From NCBI GenBank assembly GCA_019417325.1, contig DXVO01000005.1, positions 30,483 through 94,482 of the forward strand: 64,000 nt of DNA, in the 5' to 3' direction. The position numbers were made by a program, and so were the translations under genes. The notes under the pieces are model-generated. The model saw nothing but the letters and a program-made list of their open reading frames with translations. It searched no databases and was not told the origin of the DNA. Shown one piece after another: positions 52,095-60,320 of the stretch (the first letter of the stretch is position 1; each line of letters opens with the position of its first letter). Source of the DNA: Parabacteroides sp. (lineage in GTDB: Bacteria; Bacteroidota; Bacteroidia; Bacteroidales; Tannerellaceae).

Positions 52095-54974
52095 ATGAAA
52101 CGATATAACTTATATATAATCACATTGATATTCGGATTATTCTTTCTGAATGCCTGCCAGGATGAGAATCTGGTAAAGAAAACAGGTGAAGTGGAAGAAG
52201 GTATCCCGGTAGATGTAAAACTCTCATTCGAATCTTTTGACCTGGAAGAGGTGAAGACGAAGGCGGACTTAGGAACTGATGCGGAGAATGCGGTAAATGA
52301 TATTTATCTTTTTATTTTTAATCGGGATAAAAAGCTGGAACATGGAGATTTATATACAATACCTTCTACTCAGGATAAAACAATAACATTAAATCAAACA
52401 ATTACTTCTGGTAAAAAATATATTATAGCTATAGCCAATCCAAGTTCTGATAATCTTGTATTGCAGGATTATAAAAATATTGAATCTTTGGAGGATTTGG
52501 AAAAAATCCAATTAGAATTGAATGGCGATTTAATTCAACGCCCTTCATCAAAGGGTTTTGTTATGAGTGGATATTGGGGTACCTCTGTTTCAGATGCTAA
52601 ATTGAATAAAGGGCTATGTTCTATTCCTCCGTCAGTATCTACTTCTGGAAATACAGTTACAATATCGGGAGGTAAAATTTATTTTACCCATCTTGATGCA
52701 AAAATTAAATTTGATGTTCAGTTGGCAAATCCAACCAATAAAGAATTTATACCTAAGGATTGGAAAGTGGTAAATGTGCCGCGGGCAAGTTTTTTATTAC
52801 CCAATGCAGAAGATGTTGCCCAAAATGAAGAAACGGATCTCTTTTCGACCTCGGCTGCTAAGTTTGAAGAGTTGACTCTTGATGATAATCATCATTATCA
52901 AGGTGGTAAATTTACTTTTTATATGATGGAAAATCGTAAGTCTGCATTAAATGAAATTTCAGAATATAGTGAACGTGAACGTCAGGTAAAGGATGAGGCG
53001 GGGCTGAATGGTGCATTTTTGAATGCAAATCCGTTATCTACTTATGTTGTATTAAGTGGTACTTATTATGAGTATAAAGATAATGGTGAAATAAAGATGA
53101 GTGCCGAAGTTCGTTATACTATCCATCTGGGGTATGTTAATAAAGTCGCTTCTGATTTTAAATCAGAACGTAATATATTTTATACTTATCATATAAAAAT
53201 TGATGGTGTTCAGGCTATTATTGATGAAGTTGAAACCAGTCAAGCTGGGGTACCGAAGGATGTAAATGAAGCGCAACCGGGTGCAGAGGGTGATGTTATT
53301 ACATCTGACCAGAATTTGCTTCTGGATGCTCATTATGAAGTGCAGAAAATAACATTTTATAAGGATAAATTAACCAGTTTGTCTGTGGCTGTGAAAACAC
53401 CTTATGAGGCTCGTACTTCGGCGGATCTGAATAGTGGGTATTACGAGATATCGGAAGATGGAACAGTAAAGGGTGATTTGAAGGATTATAAGTGGGTTGA
53501 ATTTGCAAGGAATAATAAGGCTTCTACTGATTTTCGTAGTTATAAGGATGCTTATCAGCTGACAGCAAGCGATCCAACCTCTCCAAATAGTTTGATATCA
53601 GTGAAAGAGCTTCTTAATACATTATATGAAAAGAAGCAAGAGAAGACTATTGATACTAATTTTTGGACGGCTTTTAAAGAGAATGGAACAACAAGATATA
53701 AAGTTGTATATACTGTTTTCATAAATGAATATTACTATGATAAAGATCCGATAACAGGTGGGGAAACCAGTTGGAAGACCTTTGCAAATTGGGAAAACCG
53801 TCAAATGCACATTCTCTGTGATACTAAGTTTAGTTTTGATAAACAGAGTAGCTTAACCAATTCTAATATTATGATTAGTCAGCGTTCTATCAAAACTATT
53901 TATAATAAGGATGCGAACGGATTGAATACAGCATGGGGTATTGAGACGGTTAGTGAAGATGGAAGAATCCCGACAAATGATGTAACGCCTTATAGGGATG
54001 AGAATTGGAAGTGGAGAGAGTCCTATAAATACCGAACCGAAACAAAGACAAATGGCAGATACAATACATTAATGTGGTATAAGGATGCTTCGTCAAAAGC
54101 ATGGGATACTTATGTCGATTTTAAGACTAATGTTAATAAAAAGACAGTAAAAGCTCAATATGCTTGTTTTCAGAGAAATAGAGATTTGAATGGTGATGGG
54201 CAGATTACGCCAAATGAAATTCGTTGGTATTTGCCGGCAACAAATCAGTATGTAGGTTTATGGATTGGCCAGGATGCTTTGCCTTCTGAAGCCCGTTTGT
54301 TGCAAAAAACAGTTAGTAAAGTAACGAAAACGAATTGTTATGAGAATCATTTTATCAGCAGTAATAATGTACGTTTTTGGACGGAAGAAGGAGTTTCTAC
54401 TGGAAGTGAAGATGCAAGTTCCAATCTGTTTAATGTTCGTTGTGCTCGTAATTTAGGTTATAAGTATGATAATAAAAACGAAACTGTGCCAGACGAAAGT
54501 AATTATACTTATATGGAGCCTGATGATTATGTTCAGAAAATATTGAGTGGTGGAATTGTTACTGAAATTGATTTGTCGAGAGTTGCTCCGGTTGCATTAC
54601 GGGAAAGTGAATTTCAATCTTTGACTTTCCATCCAGAGCATACGAGCGGATCCTTGAATCATCCCTATGAGAAATTTTCTGTTTCAGATATAGTTGTTGG
54701 TGGAGTTAATAACATAAATAAAACTTTACCTGATTGTAGTAAAGCCGGTGCAGGATTCCGTGTGCCGAATCAACGGGAGTTAGCTTTATTAGTAGGCTAT
54801 TCTACTAAAAATTTAGCAGGTTTAGGTTCTTGTACTTATTCTGAATTAACTTATAAGGCAATAGATAAAAAATTATATACTGTACATTGGAATGGGTCAG
54901 GAGAATTCAATTATCTAACATTGGCAAATTCCAGTTCTACAGGAACCCGATGTGTAAAGGACGGAAAGAAATAA
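52095..54974 (+). CDS. large fimbrial tip-like lipoprotein with lectin-type C-terminal fold (DUF4906-like)
   Basis: A 959-residue protein with signal MKRYNLYIITLIFGLFFLNAC (first 20: MKRYNLYIITLIFGLFFLNA; Cys at 21). The N-terminal pilin-like part (DVKLSFESFDLEEVKTKADL, NDIYLFIFNRDKKLEHGDLY, KIYFTHLDAKIKFDVQL) is followed by a large middle region with FQRNRDLNGDGQITPNEIRW. The C-terminal domain has YLPATNQYVGLWIGQDAL, GAGFRVPNQRELALLVGYS and a final SSTGTRCVKDGKK, the frame seen in FISUMP/C-type-lectin-like tails. Such proteins usually end pilin operons and are proposed tip adhesins. It is the last gene of unit 3; ligand unknown. Confidence 0.75.
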   Translation: MKRYNLYIITLIFGLFFLNACQDENLVKKTGEVEEGIPVDVKLSFESFDLEEVKTKADLGTDAENAVNDIYLFIFNRDKKLEHGDLYTIPSTQDKTITLNQTITSGKKYIIAIANPSSDNLVLQDYKNIESLEDLEKIQLELNGDLIQRPSSKGFVMSGYWGTSVSDAKLNKGLCSIPPSVSTSGNTVTISGGKIYFTHLDAKIKFDVQLANPTNKEFIPKDWKVVNVPRASFLLPNAEDVAQNEETDLFSTSAAKFEELTLDDNHHYQGGKFTFYMMENRKSALNEISEYSERERQVKDEAGLNGAFLNANPLSTYVVLSGTYYEYKDNGEIKMSAEVRYTIHLGYVNKVASDFKSERNIFYTYHIKIDGVQAIIDEVETSQAGVPKDVNEAQPGAEGDVITSDQNLLLDAHYEVQKITFYKDKLTSLSVAVKTPYEARTSADLNSGYYEISEDGTVKGDLKDYKWVEFARNNKASTDFRSYKDAYQLTASDPTSPNSLISVKELLNTLYEKKQEKTIDTNFWTAFKENGTTRYKVVYTVFINEYYYDKDPITGGETSWKTFANWENRQMHILCDTKFSFDKQSSLTNSNIMISQRSIKTIYNKDANGLNTAWGIETVSEDGRIPTNDVTPYRDENWKWRESYKYRTETKTNGRYNTLMWYKDASSKAWDTYVDFKTNVNKKTVKAQYACFQRNRDLNGDGQITPNEIRWYLPATNQYVGLWIGQDALPSEARLLQKTVSKVTKTNCYENHFISSNNVRFWTEEGVSTGSEDASSNLFNVRCARNLGYKYDNKNETVPDESNYTYMEPDDYVQKILSGGIVTEIDLSRVAPVALRESEFQSLTFHPEHTSGSLNHPYEKFSVSDIVVGGVNNINKTLPDCSKAGAGFRVPNQRELALLVGYSTKNLAGLGSCTYSELTYKAIDKKLYTVHWNGSGEFNYLTLANSSSTGTRCVKDGKK

Positions 54975-54993
54975 TATAGTTTATAATAGATAA

Positions 54994-55036
54994 AATAAAA
55001 GGTTGCTTCTTTTTAAAAGGAGTAACCTTTTATTGG
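54994..55036 (+). terminator. intrinsic terminator of pilin unit 3
   Basis: AATAAAAGGTTGCT (54994-55007) pairs with AGTAACCTTTTATT (55021-55034), with one G-T pair and a T-rich end. Confidence 0.85.
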
Positions 55037-55167
55037 TTATTGATTCTTTTCCCAAAGATATCTTCTTTTCTTTCAAAACTCAGTAATAAAACTCCCATAT
55101 ATTCCCGCCTTGAGCCAGTTTACACCCGGATTTGAACGGTATCGAGACCCGGATGAACTACCCCTCC

Positions 55168-55199
55168 ACACCCGGGTGTCAATGGAAATAAGCGCTTAT
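55168..55199. repeat. two adjacent 12-bp perfect palindromes
   Basis: ACACCCGGGTGT (55168-55179) and ATAAGCGCTTAT (55188-55199) stand 8 nt apart in non-coding sequence. The interval 55037-55423 shows no convincing gene. Confidence 0.4.
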
Positions 55200-55423
55200 C
55201 TTTCTGAAAATAAGCAATATATTATGATGGAAATATATGTATTCCTACAAATCCGGTATGATGGTATGATAGATGTTATGAGAGTTGAAAATAGAACTAT
55301 CATGCTGATAATGGGTGAATATTAATTTGTTGTGTTGCTTTTATGATAGTATGTCAGTTGTTTTTGCAAACTATAAATTTTATGTTGCTTTAGGTGCAAA
55401 AAAGCGTATTTTATTATCTTTCC

Positions 55424-55680
55424 TGAGTAACCCATATAATCAGGAACCGTACATCTGCCTCATCGAGAAGGCGGAACCTTAGCTTCAAGGTAAACAAGCA
55501 TTGTACATAGAAACAGAATCCGATCTCCTTATCGCATTGCAGGAAAGTTCGTTCTCTTGGCACAAAGGGAGCAACGGCTATATTCCGTTTGTCAAATATT
55601 ATTATTGCCAGTCCCAGTTCATACAATATCTTGCCGGTATTTATCAGGGTGTGAAGTGTCCATCATATGAAACCGATTAA
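55424..55680 (+). pseudogene. remnant resembling the C-terminal part of a Fic-family protein
   Basis: The plus strand reads EPYICLIEKAEP, a stop, then QALYIETESDLLIALQESSF, SWHKGSNGYIPFVKYYY and a stop at 55678-55680. The segment ALQESS-SWHKGSN-PFVKYY resembles the C-terminal helices of Bacteroidetes Fic (AMP-transferase) proteins. The catalytic HPFxxGNGR motif is absent, so only a tail remains. Identification is from memory of the pattern. Confidence 0.35.
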
Positions 55681-55710
55681 GGAAGGGCTATTACCTACCT
55701 TAATCGGTTT
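55670..55710. terminator. hairpin overlapping the end of the Fic-like remnant
   Basis: AAACCGATTAAGG (55670-55682) is the exact reverse complement of CCTTAATCGGTTT (55698-55710). Confidence 0.7.
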
Positions 55711-55764
55711 ATATGAATCTACGGAAATCCGTTATTTCTGAAATTGTATGCCGGATATGGGTGT

Positions 55765-56230
55765 CTACAGTTGCTCAATCTCTTCAGCAGTCAGCCCTGT
55801 TGATTCTGTGATTTCAGGAATGGATATTCCTATCTGTTTCATTTTGGAAGCAATTTTGATTCGTTCCTCTTTTTTGCCTTCTTTCATTCCTTCTTCTCTC
55901 CCTTTCATTTCTCCATCTTCAAATTTAGCATCTAAAGCCGCGAGTAGGTCTCGTTCGGTGGCGAGGCTCAGTTCGTATTCCAGGCGTTCGTTGGCGGACA
56001 TGCGCTCAATTTCCACGATACTTTTTAGTTTCTTGAAAATCTGGTTGTTCAATTCTTCGGGTAACCGTTCCATAATATCGATATTATTTAATACGTATAA
56101 TCATTTGAGATATATGGTGTCGCATTTAGACAAAGGTAGCACAAATTTTGGCATTTCCAGATATACTTCGTTGAGTGTTTCGCTGAATGGAATCTTTAAT
56201 TTCCAGTCCATACGTAAACCACTGATAATC
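55765..56230 (-). pseudogene. Rpn-family (PD-(D/E)XK nuclease / putative transposase) remnant
   Basis: The intact C-terminal part (56073 to 55765, MERLPEELNNQIFKKLKSIV, ERMSANERLEYE, then a charged coiled coil EGMKEGKKEERIKIASKMKQ) is typical of the Rpn/PD-(D/E)XK transposase family. Upstream in frame lie PFSETLNEVYLEMPKFVLPL and SKCDTIYLK, a TGA stop, then LYVLNNID. The family normally has Trp at the stop position (KWLYVLKNMD), so a TGG-to-TGA change likely inactivated it. The nuclease core is missing. Confidence 0.7.
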
Positions 56231-56471
56231 GCATCGGGTAAGTCGGAGGCATTGCTGCCGCTTCCTCCCGTTTTCCATCTTTCTCAAGACGTTGTATATT
56301 CCATGGCTGTTTTTTATCTGTTAGCCCAGTAGATTCAACAGATTAGACTTAATGTGTTGATTGGTAGCATAAAATATTGTTAATATGGCGTTTAACGATA
56401 TATCTTGTTACTTTAGCGTGCTGATGTAATTGGTTTTGAATGAAAATGGTAAAATATTCAAGAATGTATCT

Positions 56472-56768
56472 ATGACAATAATTACAGCAGAAATTTTAGT
56501 CGCCGAATTTTTCAAAGCTACTAAAGAGCGGATAGTCTCTTTTTACCGATTGAAGGAAATCGCAAGGGAATATGAGAAAAATAATGATGGCGTGGAAGTG
56601 GATTATACTCGAACCAGTTTGAGAAAAGTCGCCTTGGGAAACCCCAATATATTTATTTTGAGGGGAGACTATATTGTTACAAAACACACACAATTTGTAT
56701 CTCAACTATCAAATAACGACAGAATAGGCGATTCTATCGCTACAATTAATGATGCTTTGTTAGTTTAA
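56472..56768 (+). CDS. small hypothetical protein
   Basis: A 98-residue frame from the ATG at 56472 (MTIITAEILVAEFFKATKER), with IVSFYRLKEIAREYEKNN, TRTSLRKVALGNPNIFILRG and a polar C-terminus. It has balanced composition and a helical pattern, no signal peptide and no recognised motif. It lies among degraded genes, so it may be a surviving or truncated accessory gene. Confidence 0.4.
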   Translation: MTIITAEILVAEFFKATKERIVSFYRLKEIAREYEKNNDGVEVDYTRTSLRKVALGNPNIFILRGDYIVTKHTQFVSQLSNNDRIGDSIATINDALLV

Positions 56769-56793
56769 GATATTCTTTTTATTTATCCATACC

Positions 56794-56998
56794 ATGAAGT
56801 ATTTTAGAGATGCGGTACACGGGAGAATTCCTGTGGTTGAAGTATAGACACGCTACAATTTCAAAGACTTAAACGAATCGAACAAACCTCTATGAGAGAC
56901 CTTTATCCGAGCGCCCATCATGACAGATATTCATTCAATAGGAACCTACTATATCGGGCAGATGATGGGAGAACAAATCAAAAATAATATGCGAATAT
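56794..56998 (+). pseudogene. degraded HD-domain phosphohydrolase (dGTPase-like) N-terminus
   Basis: It starts MKYFRDAVHGRIPVVEV and hits a stop. After small frameshifts the pattern continues as DTLQFQRLKRIEQTSMRDLY, PSAHHDRYS and SIGTYYIGQMMGEQIKNNM. The order RDxVHG, FQRLKRI, HxRxxHSxG is that of HD-domain dNTP phosphohydrolases, so this is the decayed first quarter of such a gene. Confidence 0.5.
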
Positions 56999-57094
56999 AA
57001 ATATAATAAATTCGATAAACTTATATATTGTGATGACAATGAGAGCGACGAGAAAATCAGAGAGAGATTGAATTGCTTTATATCCTTGTAGAAT

Positions 57095-57522
57095 GGAAAG
57101 GTAATAGATGCGAATAAGTTTGATTACTGTTTGCGAGACAAAAGAGAATTTCTATCGTCAACTACTAGTAAGAAGTCGTTATCTGTTATTTAAAAATGAA
57201 GACAAATGGATACCTGGACAGAGACAAAAAGTAAGCATATGCTTTTATTATTATCTCTTTTTAAAAGTTGCCTATAAACCAAGCAATGTAACTTAAGTCT
57301 ATTTACCATACAACAAAGAATAAAAAAGCTGCTCTACCCCAGCTTTCCAGATGGTATAATGTAATTGAAGATTCTGGATTTGAATATTTTGGAACAGTGA
57401 TGCGGTCTGTACAGTCACATTATAAAGAGATATCAAACTTTTTAAAGTGCAGGGCAACGAATACATTTGCAGAATCCTTTAATACTAAATCAAAAACTTT
57501 AGAACGAATTCAAGAGAAATAA
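57095..57522 (+). pseudogene. ISL3-type transposase C-terminal remnant
   Basis: Frames switch through FDYCLRDKREFLS, YRQLLVRSRYLLFKNEDKWI, then SIYHTTKNKKAALPQLSRWY, NVIEDSGFEYFGTVMRSVQS, HYKEISNFLKCRATNTFAES and a stop at 57520. The RWYN-VEESGF, HYKEILNF and ATN-FAESFN order is that of IS204/IS1001/IS1165 (ISL3) transposases. At least two frameshifts are present. The rest of 56999-57774 shows no gene. Confidence 0.65.
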
Positions 57523-57774
57523 ATAATCTGCCTTATTGTTTATATAAACTCAAAAAATATCTATAGCCCCATAACTTTGCGAGATTTTCATCTATAATTA
57601 ACTCTCATATCATCCTTAAAATATATTTTAAATTATTCTTCTCAATTTAATTTGCACTATATTAAAAATATTCAAGCGATGAAATACATAATATAATTGG
57701 GGTTTTGAGACAAAGAATTTAATTAATTAAATTATATTTATTAATACATGGTGTTTTATAACATGTTGTTTTAT

Positions 57775-57807
57775 TTTGCAAGTATTGGTATATATATATT
57801 ATATTTG
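57775..57807 (+). promoter_or_regulatory. promoter of the serine-tract protein gene (-33 TTTG, -7 TATATTTG)
   Basis: TTTG at 57775-57778 and TATATTTG at 57800-57807 are 21 nt apart, a near-ideal Bacteroidetes promoter. It overlaps an in-frame GTG at 57807 and so supports the ATG at 57825. Confidence 0.75.
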
Positions 57808-57824
57808 TGAAAAAATATACGACC

Positions 57825-58271
57825 ATGAAAAAGAATAATTTTACAGTTTTAGGTGTTTTTACTTTTTTGTTTACCCTCGTGTTAAACTTTAGTTATGCAA
57901 TCGATGACTATGGCATTTTAAAACATAATTTAAATGCCCAAGTATTAGCCCAGTCTACCAGTTCTAGTTCAGGTTCTTCCAGTTCTAGTTCCAGTTCTAG
58001 TTCTTCTAGTTCTTCCGGAGGATTAGGTAACGCATGGCTTTGGAGAATGGTTAGAACGGAAATTAGATGTACTGGTACTATAACCAACACAAGTGGGGGA
58101 ACTATAGGGGGATCGATAAGCGCTATTATTCCTGGTACTCCTATAGGAATAGGGATAGGTGGAGGAATAAGTTCATCAGAAACTACAACATCTACTTTTG
58201 AAGGTTATATGTATACCTGTTTGGATGGTTGGTCCATGTTTTCATGCAAAAGTGAGTGTAGGCCAATTTGA
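57825..58271 (+). CDS. small secreted serine-tract, glycine-rich, four-cysteine protein
   Basis: A 148-residue protein. A signal peptide (MKKNNFTVLGVFTFLFTLVL, ending SYA) is followed by a short leader-like part with LNAQVLAQ, faintly like the NVEALA peptides of Bacteroidetes. Next come an almost pure Ser tract of about 20 residues, then GGLGNAWLWRMVRTEIRC, a Gly/Ile/Ser-rich middle (GGTIGGSISAIIPGTP) and a Cys-rich end (YTCLDGWSMFSCKSECRPI). Four Cys could form two disulfides. It has its own strong promoter and hairpin terminator and heads an AT-rich locus with signal peptidase, thioredoxin-fold and glycosyltransferase genes. I infer it is the exported product of that locus. Confidence 0.65.
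   Translation: MKKNNFTVLGVFTFLFTLVLNFSYAIDDYGILKHNLNAQVLAQSTSSSSGSSSSSSSSSSSSSSGGLGNAWLWRMVRTEIRCTGTITNTSGGTIGGSISAIIPGTPIGIGIGGGISSSETTTSTFEGYMYTCLDGWSMFSCKSECRPI
57957..58016 (+). repeat. AGTTCT/TCCAGT microsatellite coding the serine tract
   Basis: Repeated units AGTTCTAGTTCCAGTTCTAG encode Ser only, with AGT, TCT, TCC and TCA codons. Hexamer gain or loss would change tract length without breaking the frame. Confidence 0.7.
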
Positions 58272-58287
58272 CTTTAGAATACAAAAA

Positions 58288-58333
58288 ACAAACAGAATAT
58301 TAATTATAATGTAAGTAATATTCTGTTTGTAAA
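58288..58333 (+). terminator. hairpin after the serine-tract protein gene
   Basis: ACAAACAGAATATTA (58288-58302) is the exact reverse complement of TAATATTCTGTTTGT (58316-58330). It suggests the serine-tract gene is a separate, highly expressed unit. Confidence 0.75.
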
Positions 58334-58507
58334 TATATAATACAATATTGCTTATAGCAATAGTTTGTTAAGTTTTGAGTTAACACATAAAAAGTAGGCC
58401 AAGTCCTGCTAATTCATAATATTAAGAATAGCCACATCTTTAATTGTAATGAGCAATGTAGAATTTGACCAATATTTGAATAATAAATAATGCATTAATT
58501 CAATTGG

Positions 58508-59001
58508 CGATAAAGATAAATAAATGGCGTGAGAAATTTATGCATGCAGTACTACTTTTATATCTGATTATCTCCGGTAGGATTAATTCCCTTCAACTGG
58601 GTTCTCGGTATGGTGACTTTGACGAACAACACTATCGTCAGCAGTTAGCCGTAAGTTTGGCCGACTATCTTTCAATGTGACTTTGGGCTGAATTTCAGAT
58701 AAGTAGTTTCGACTCGAGTTATATTAATAAATCATTTGGAAGAAGAATACTTTGAACTTATCTAGTTGGAAAAAGGGTAGGGACGCATATTTTCAGTGAT
58801 CGTTCACTCCCTAGTGAACAGGGAGAAATATTTGATTGTGTATTTGGGAAGGTGATGACAAGAAAGTGCGTAAGTTGTATTTTTCTACGGACACGCGATG
58901 ATGGCAATGGATGTTTGGATTATTATAGAACTCGTTTTCAAATCGAGTTTTGCTATTGTGACGCGAAACAATTTACAGGATTAGCCGATGATCAAAGCTG
59001 A
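58508..59001 (+). pseudogene. IS4-like DDE transposase remnant with internal deletion
   Basis: The first part reads IKINKWREKFMHAVLLLYLI, ISGRINSLQLGSRYGDFDEQ, HYRQQLAVSLADYLSM and a stop. After unrelated bases the C-terminal part reads DDKKVRKLYFSTDTR, a stop and frame change, then YYRTRFQIEFCYCDAKQFTG. The order FMHAVLLL, LGRYxxxxEQxxRQQF, YYRTRFQIEFxYRDAKQFTGL is that of Bacteroidetes IS4-like transposases; the catalytic middle is missing. The remaining bases between 58334 and 59062 hold nothing recognisable. Confidence 0.65.
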
Positions 59002-59062
59002 GATCTGTGGCAATTGCTGTATAACTGTTGATTGAATGTTTAATGAAATATTGTTATAAAAT

Positions 59063-60289
59063 ATGAATATTGCCAATAAGGTTTTCTCTTGTTTATGTAT
59101 AATTGTTCTTTGTATTAGTTGTTTACATCAAATTCCTAATACCAATAAACTAAGTACTCCTGAGAATATTGAAGAGATTGAAATATTGCCTGTTGATTCG
59201 TCAAAAAGTAAAATAATTAGAATAGATAAACCAATAAACAGAATAGAATCAGGGAATATTATAAGTGAAATAAGTTATATTCCTATTGAAACAAATGATA
59301 GTGTTTTGATTGGGTGTTATCAAAATGTAATTATTTACAAAGATTATATTTATATATTTGATGGTTTATCTGCTAAGGCGGTATTTATATTTAATATTCA
59401 GGGGAAATATATAAAGAAAATAGGGGATTATGGAGGAGCTCCTAATGAATTCTATATGCTATCTGGAATGTCTATTGATAAGGAAAATAATAATTTAGTA
59501 TTATTTGATAATCGAAAAAGGAAATTTTTTTACTATACATTATCAGGGGACTATATAAGAAATGAAGAAATAAATTTAAGGCTTTTTGGTAAATATGGAT
59601 TTCTTCCATCTGGAGAAGTTGTATCTTCAACTTCTCAAAATGATATGAATATACATTTAGATAAATTCAATGACTATCGTTTGATTTATCAAGATACTCT
59701 GGGGAATATTTCAAAAGTTGCATTTAAGTATAATGATAATGAAAAATTATATATAGCATGGTCTAATATATTTTATATGGATGATGAGCTGATTTATTAT
59801 CCACAATTCACGAATAGTATATATACTATAAGAGAAGACAAGGTTGAACTTCGATACATCTTTGATTTATCCAGGTTTGATTATATTGATAATAATAAAA
59901 TACTTACATTAAAAAGTGATAAGGAATTTGATGAATATGTCTCGGGAAAATGCTATTTAGAACCATATGTCAGAGAAAACAGGACACATGTGAGTTTTTC
60001 CATAAAAAATAAAAATGAACGTTATTATTATCTTTATGATAAAGAAAGTCTAAAACATATAGGTTTTAAATCTATATTATTTTCAGATGGTAAAATTATA
60101 GATCTACCTACACTGTTTAGTAATGATGATTATTTTATTGCTGAGATAAAGATAAATGCACTCTATGATTATCTTGCTTATTGTGAAAAAGCAAAAATTA
60201 CAATTCCAAAAGATCTGGAGATAATTAAAAGTCATTTGAAGGATGATGATAATTCTATTTTAGCATTGTTTAAAATAAAAAAATTATAA
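59063..60289 (+). CDS. six-bladed beta-propeller lipoprotein
   Basis: A 408-residue lipoprotein (signal MNIANKVFSCLCIIVLCISC, Cys at 20). After a linker comes the family start IISEISYIPIETNDSVLIGC, then YIYIFDGLSAKAVFIFNIQG, KIGDYGGAPNEFYMLSGMSI and NNLVLFDNRKRKFFYYTLSG. The end ILALFKIKKL is also typical. It matches the Bacteroidetes 6-bladed-propeller (DUF4934-type) lipoproteins often found beside small secreted NVEALA-type peptides. Molecular role unknown; surface binding is likely. Very AT-rich. It begins a run of five co-oriented genes with gaps under 35 nt. Confidence 0.82.
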   Translation: MNIANKVFSCLCIIVLCISCLHQIPNTNKLSTPENIEEIEILPVDSSKSKIIRIDKPINRIESGNIISEISYIPIETNDSVLIGCYQNVIIYKDYIYIFDGLSAKAVFIFNIQGKYIKKIGDYGGAPNEFYMLSGMSIDKENNNLVLFDNRKRKFFYYTLSGDYIRNEEINLRLFGKYGFLPSGEVVSSTSQNDMNIHLDKFNDYRLIYQDTLGNISKVAFKYNDNEKLYIAWSNIFYMDDELIYYPQFTNSIYTIREDKVELRYIFDLSRFDYIDNNKILTLKSDKEFDEYVSGKCYLEPYVRENRTHVSFSIKNKNERYYYLYDKESLKHIGFKSILFSDGKIIDLPTLFSNDDYFIAEIKINALYDYLAYCEKAKITIPKDLEIIKSHLKDDDNSILALFKIKKL

Positions 60290-60320
60290 TATTATTACCA
60301 AGTACAGATTAAGTAAAGTT

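Noticed and set aside
55110..55325. 71-residue open frame after the fimbrial island
   Set aside because: It overlaps two palindromes, has no promoter or recognisable motif, and its composition looks random; probably not coding.
57957..58016. CRISPR array or tandem-repeat array
   Set aside because: The repeats are short, lack spacers, and are explained as codons of a serine tract.
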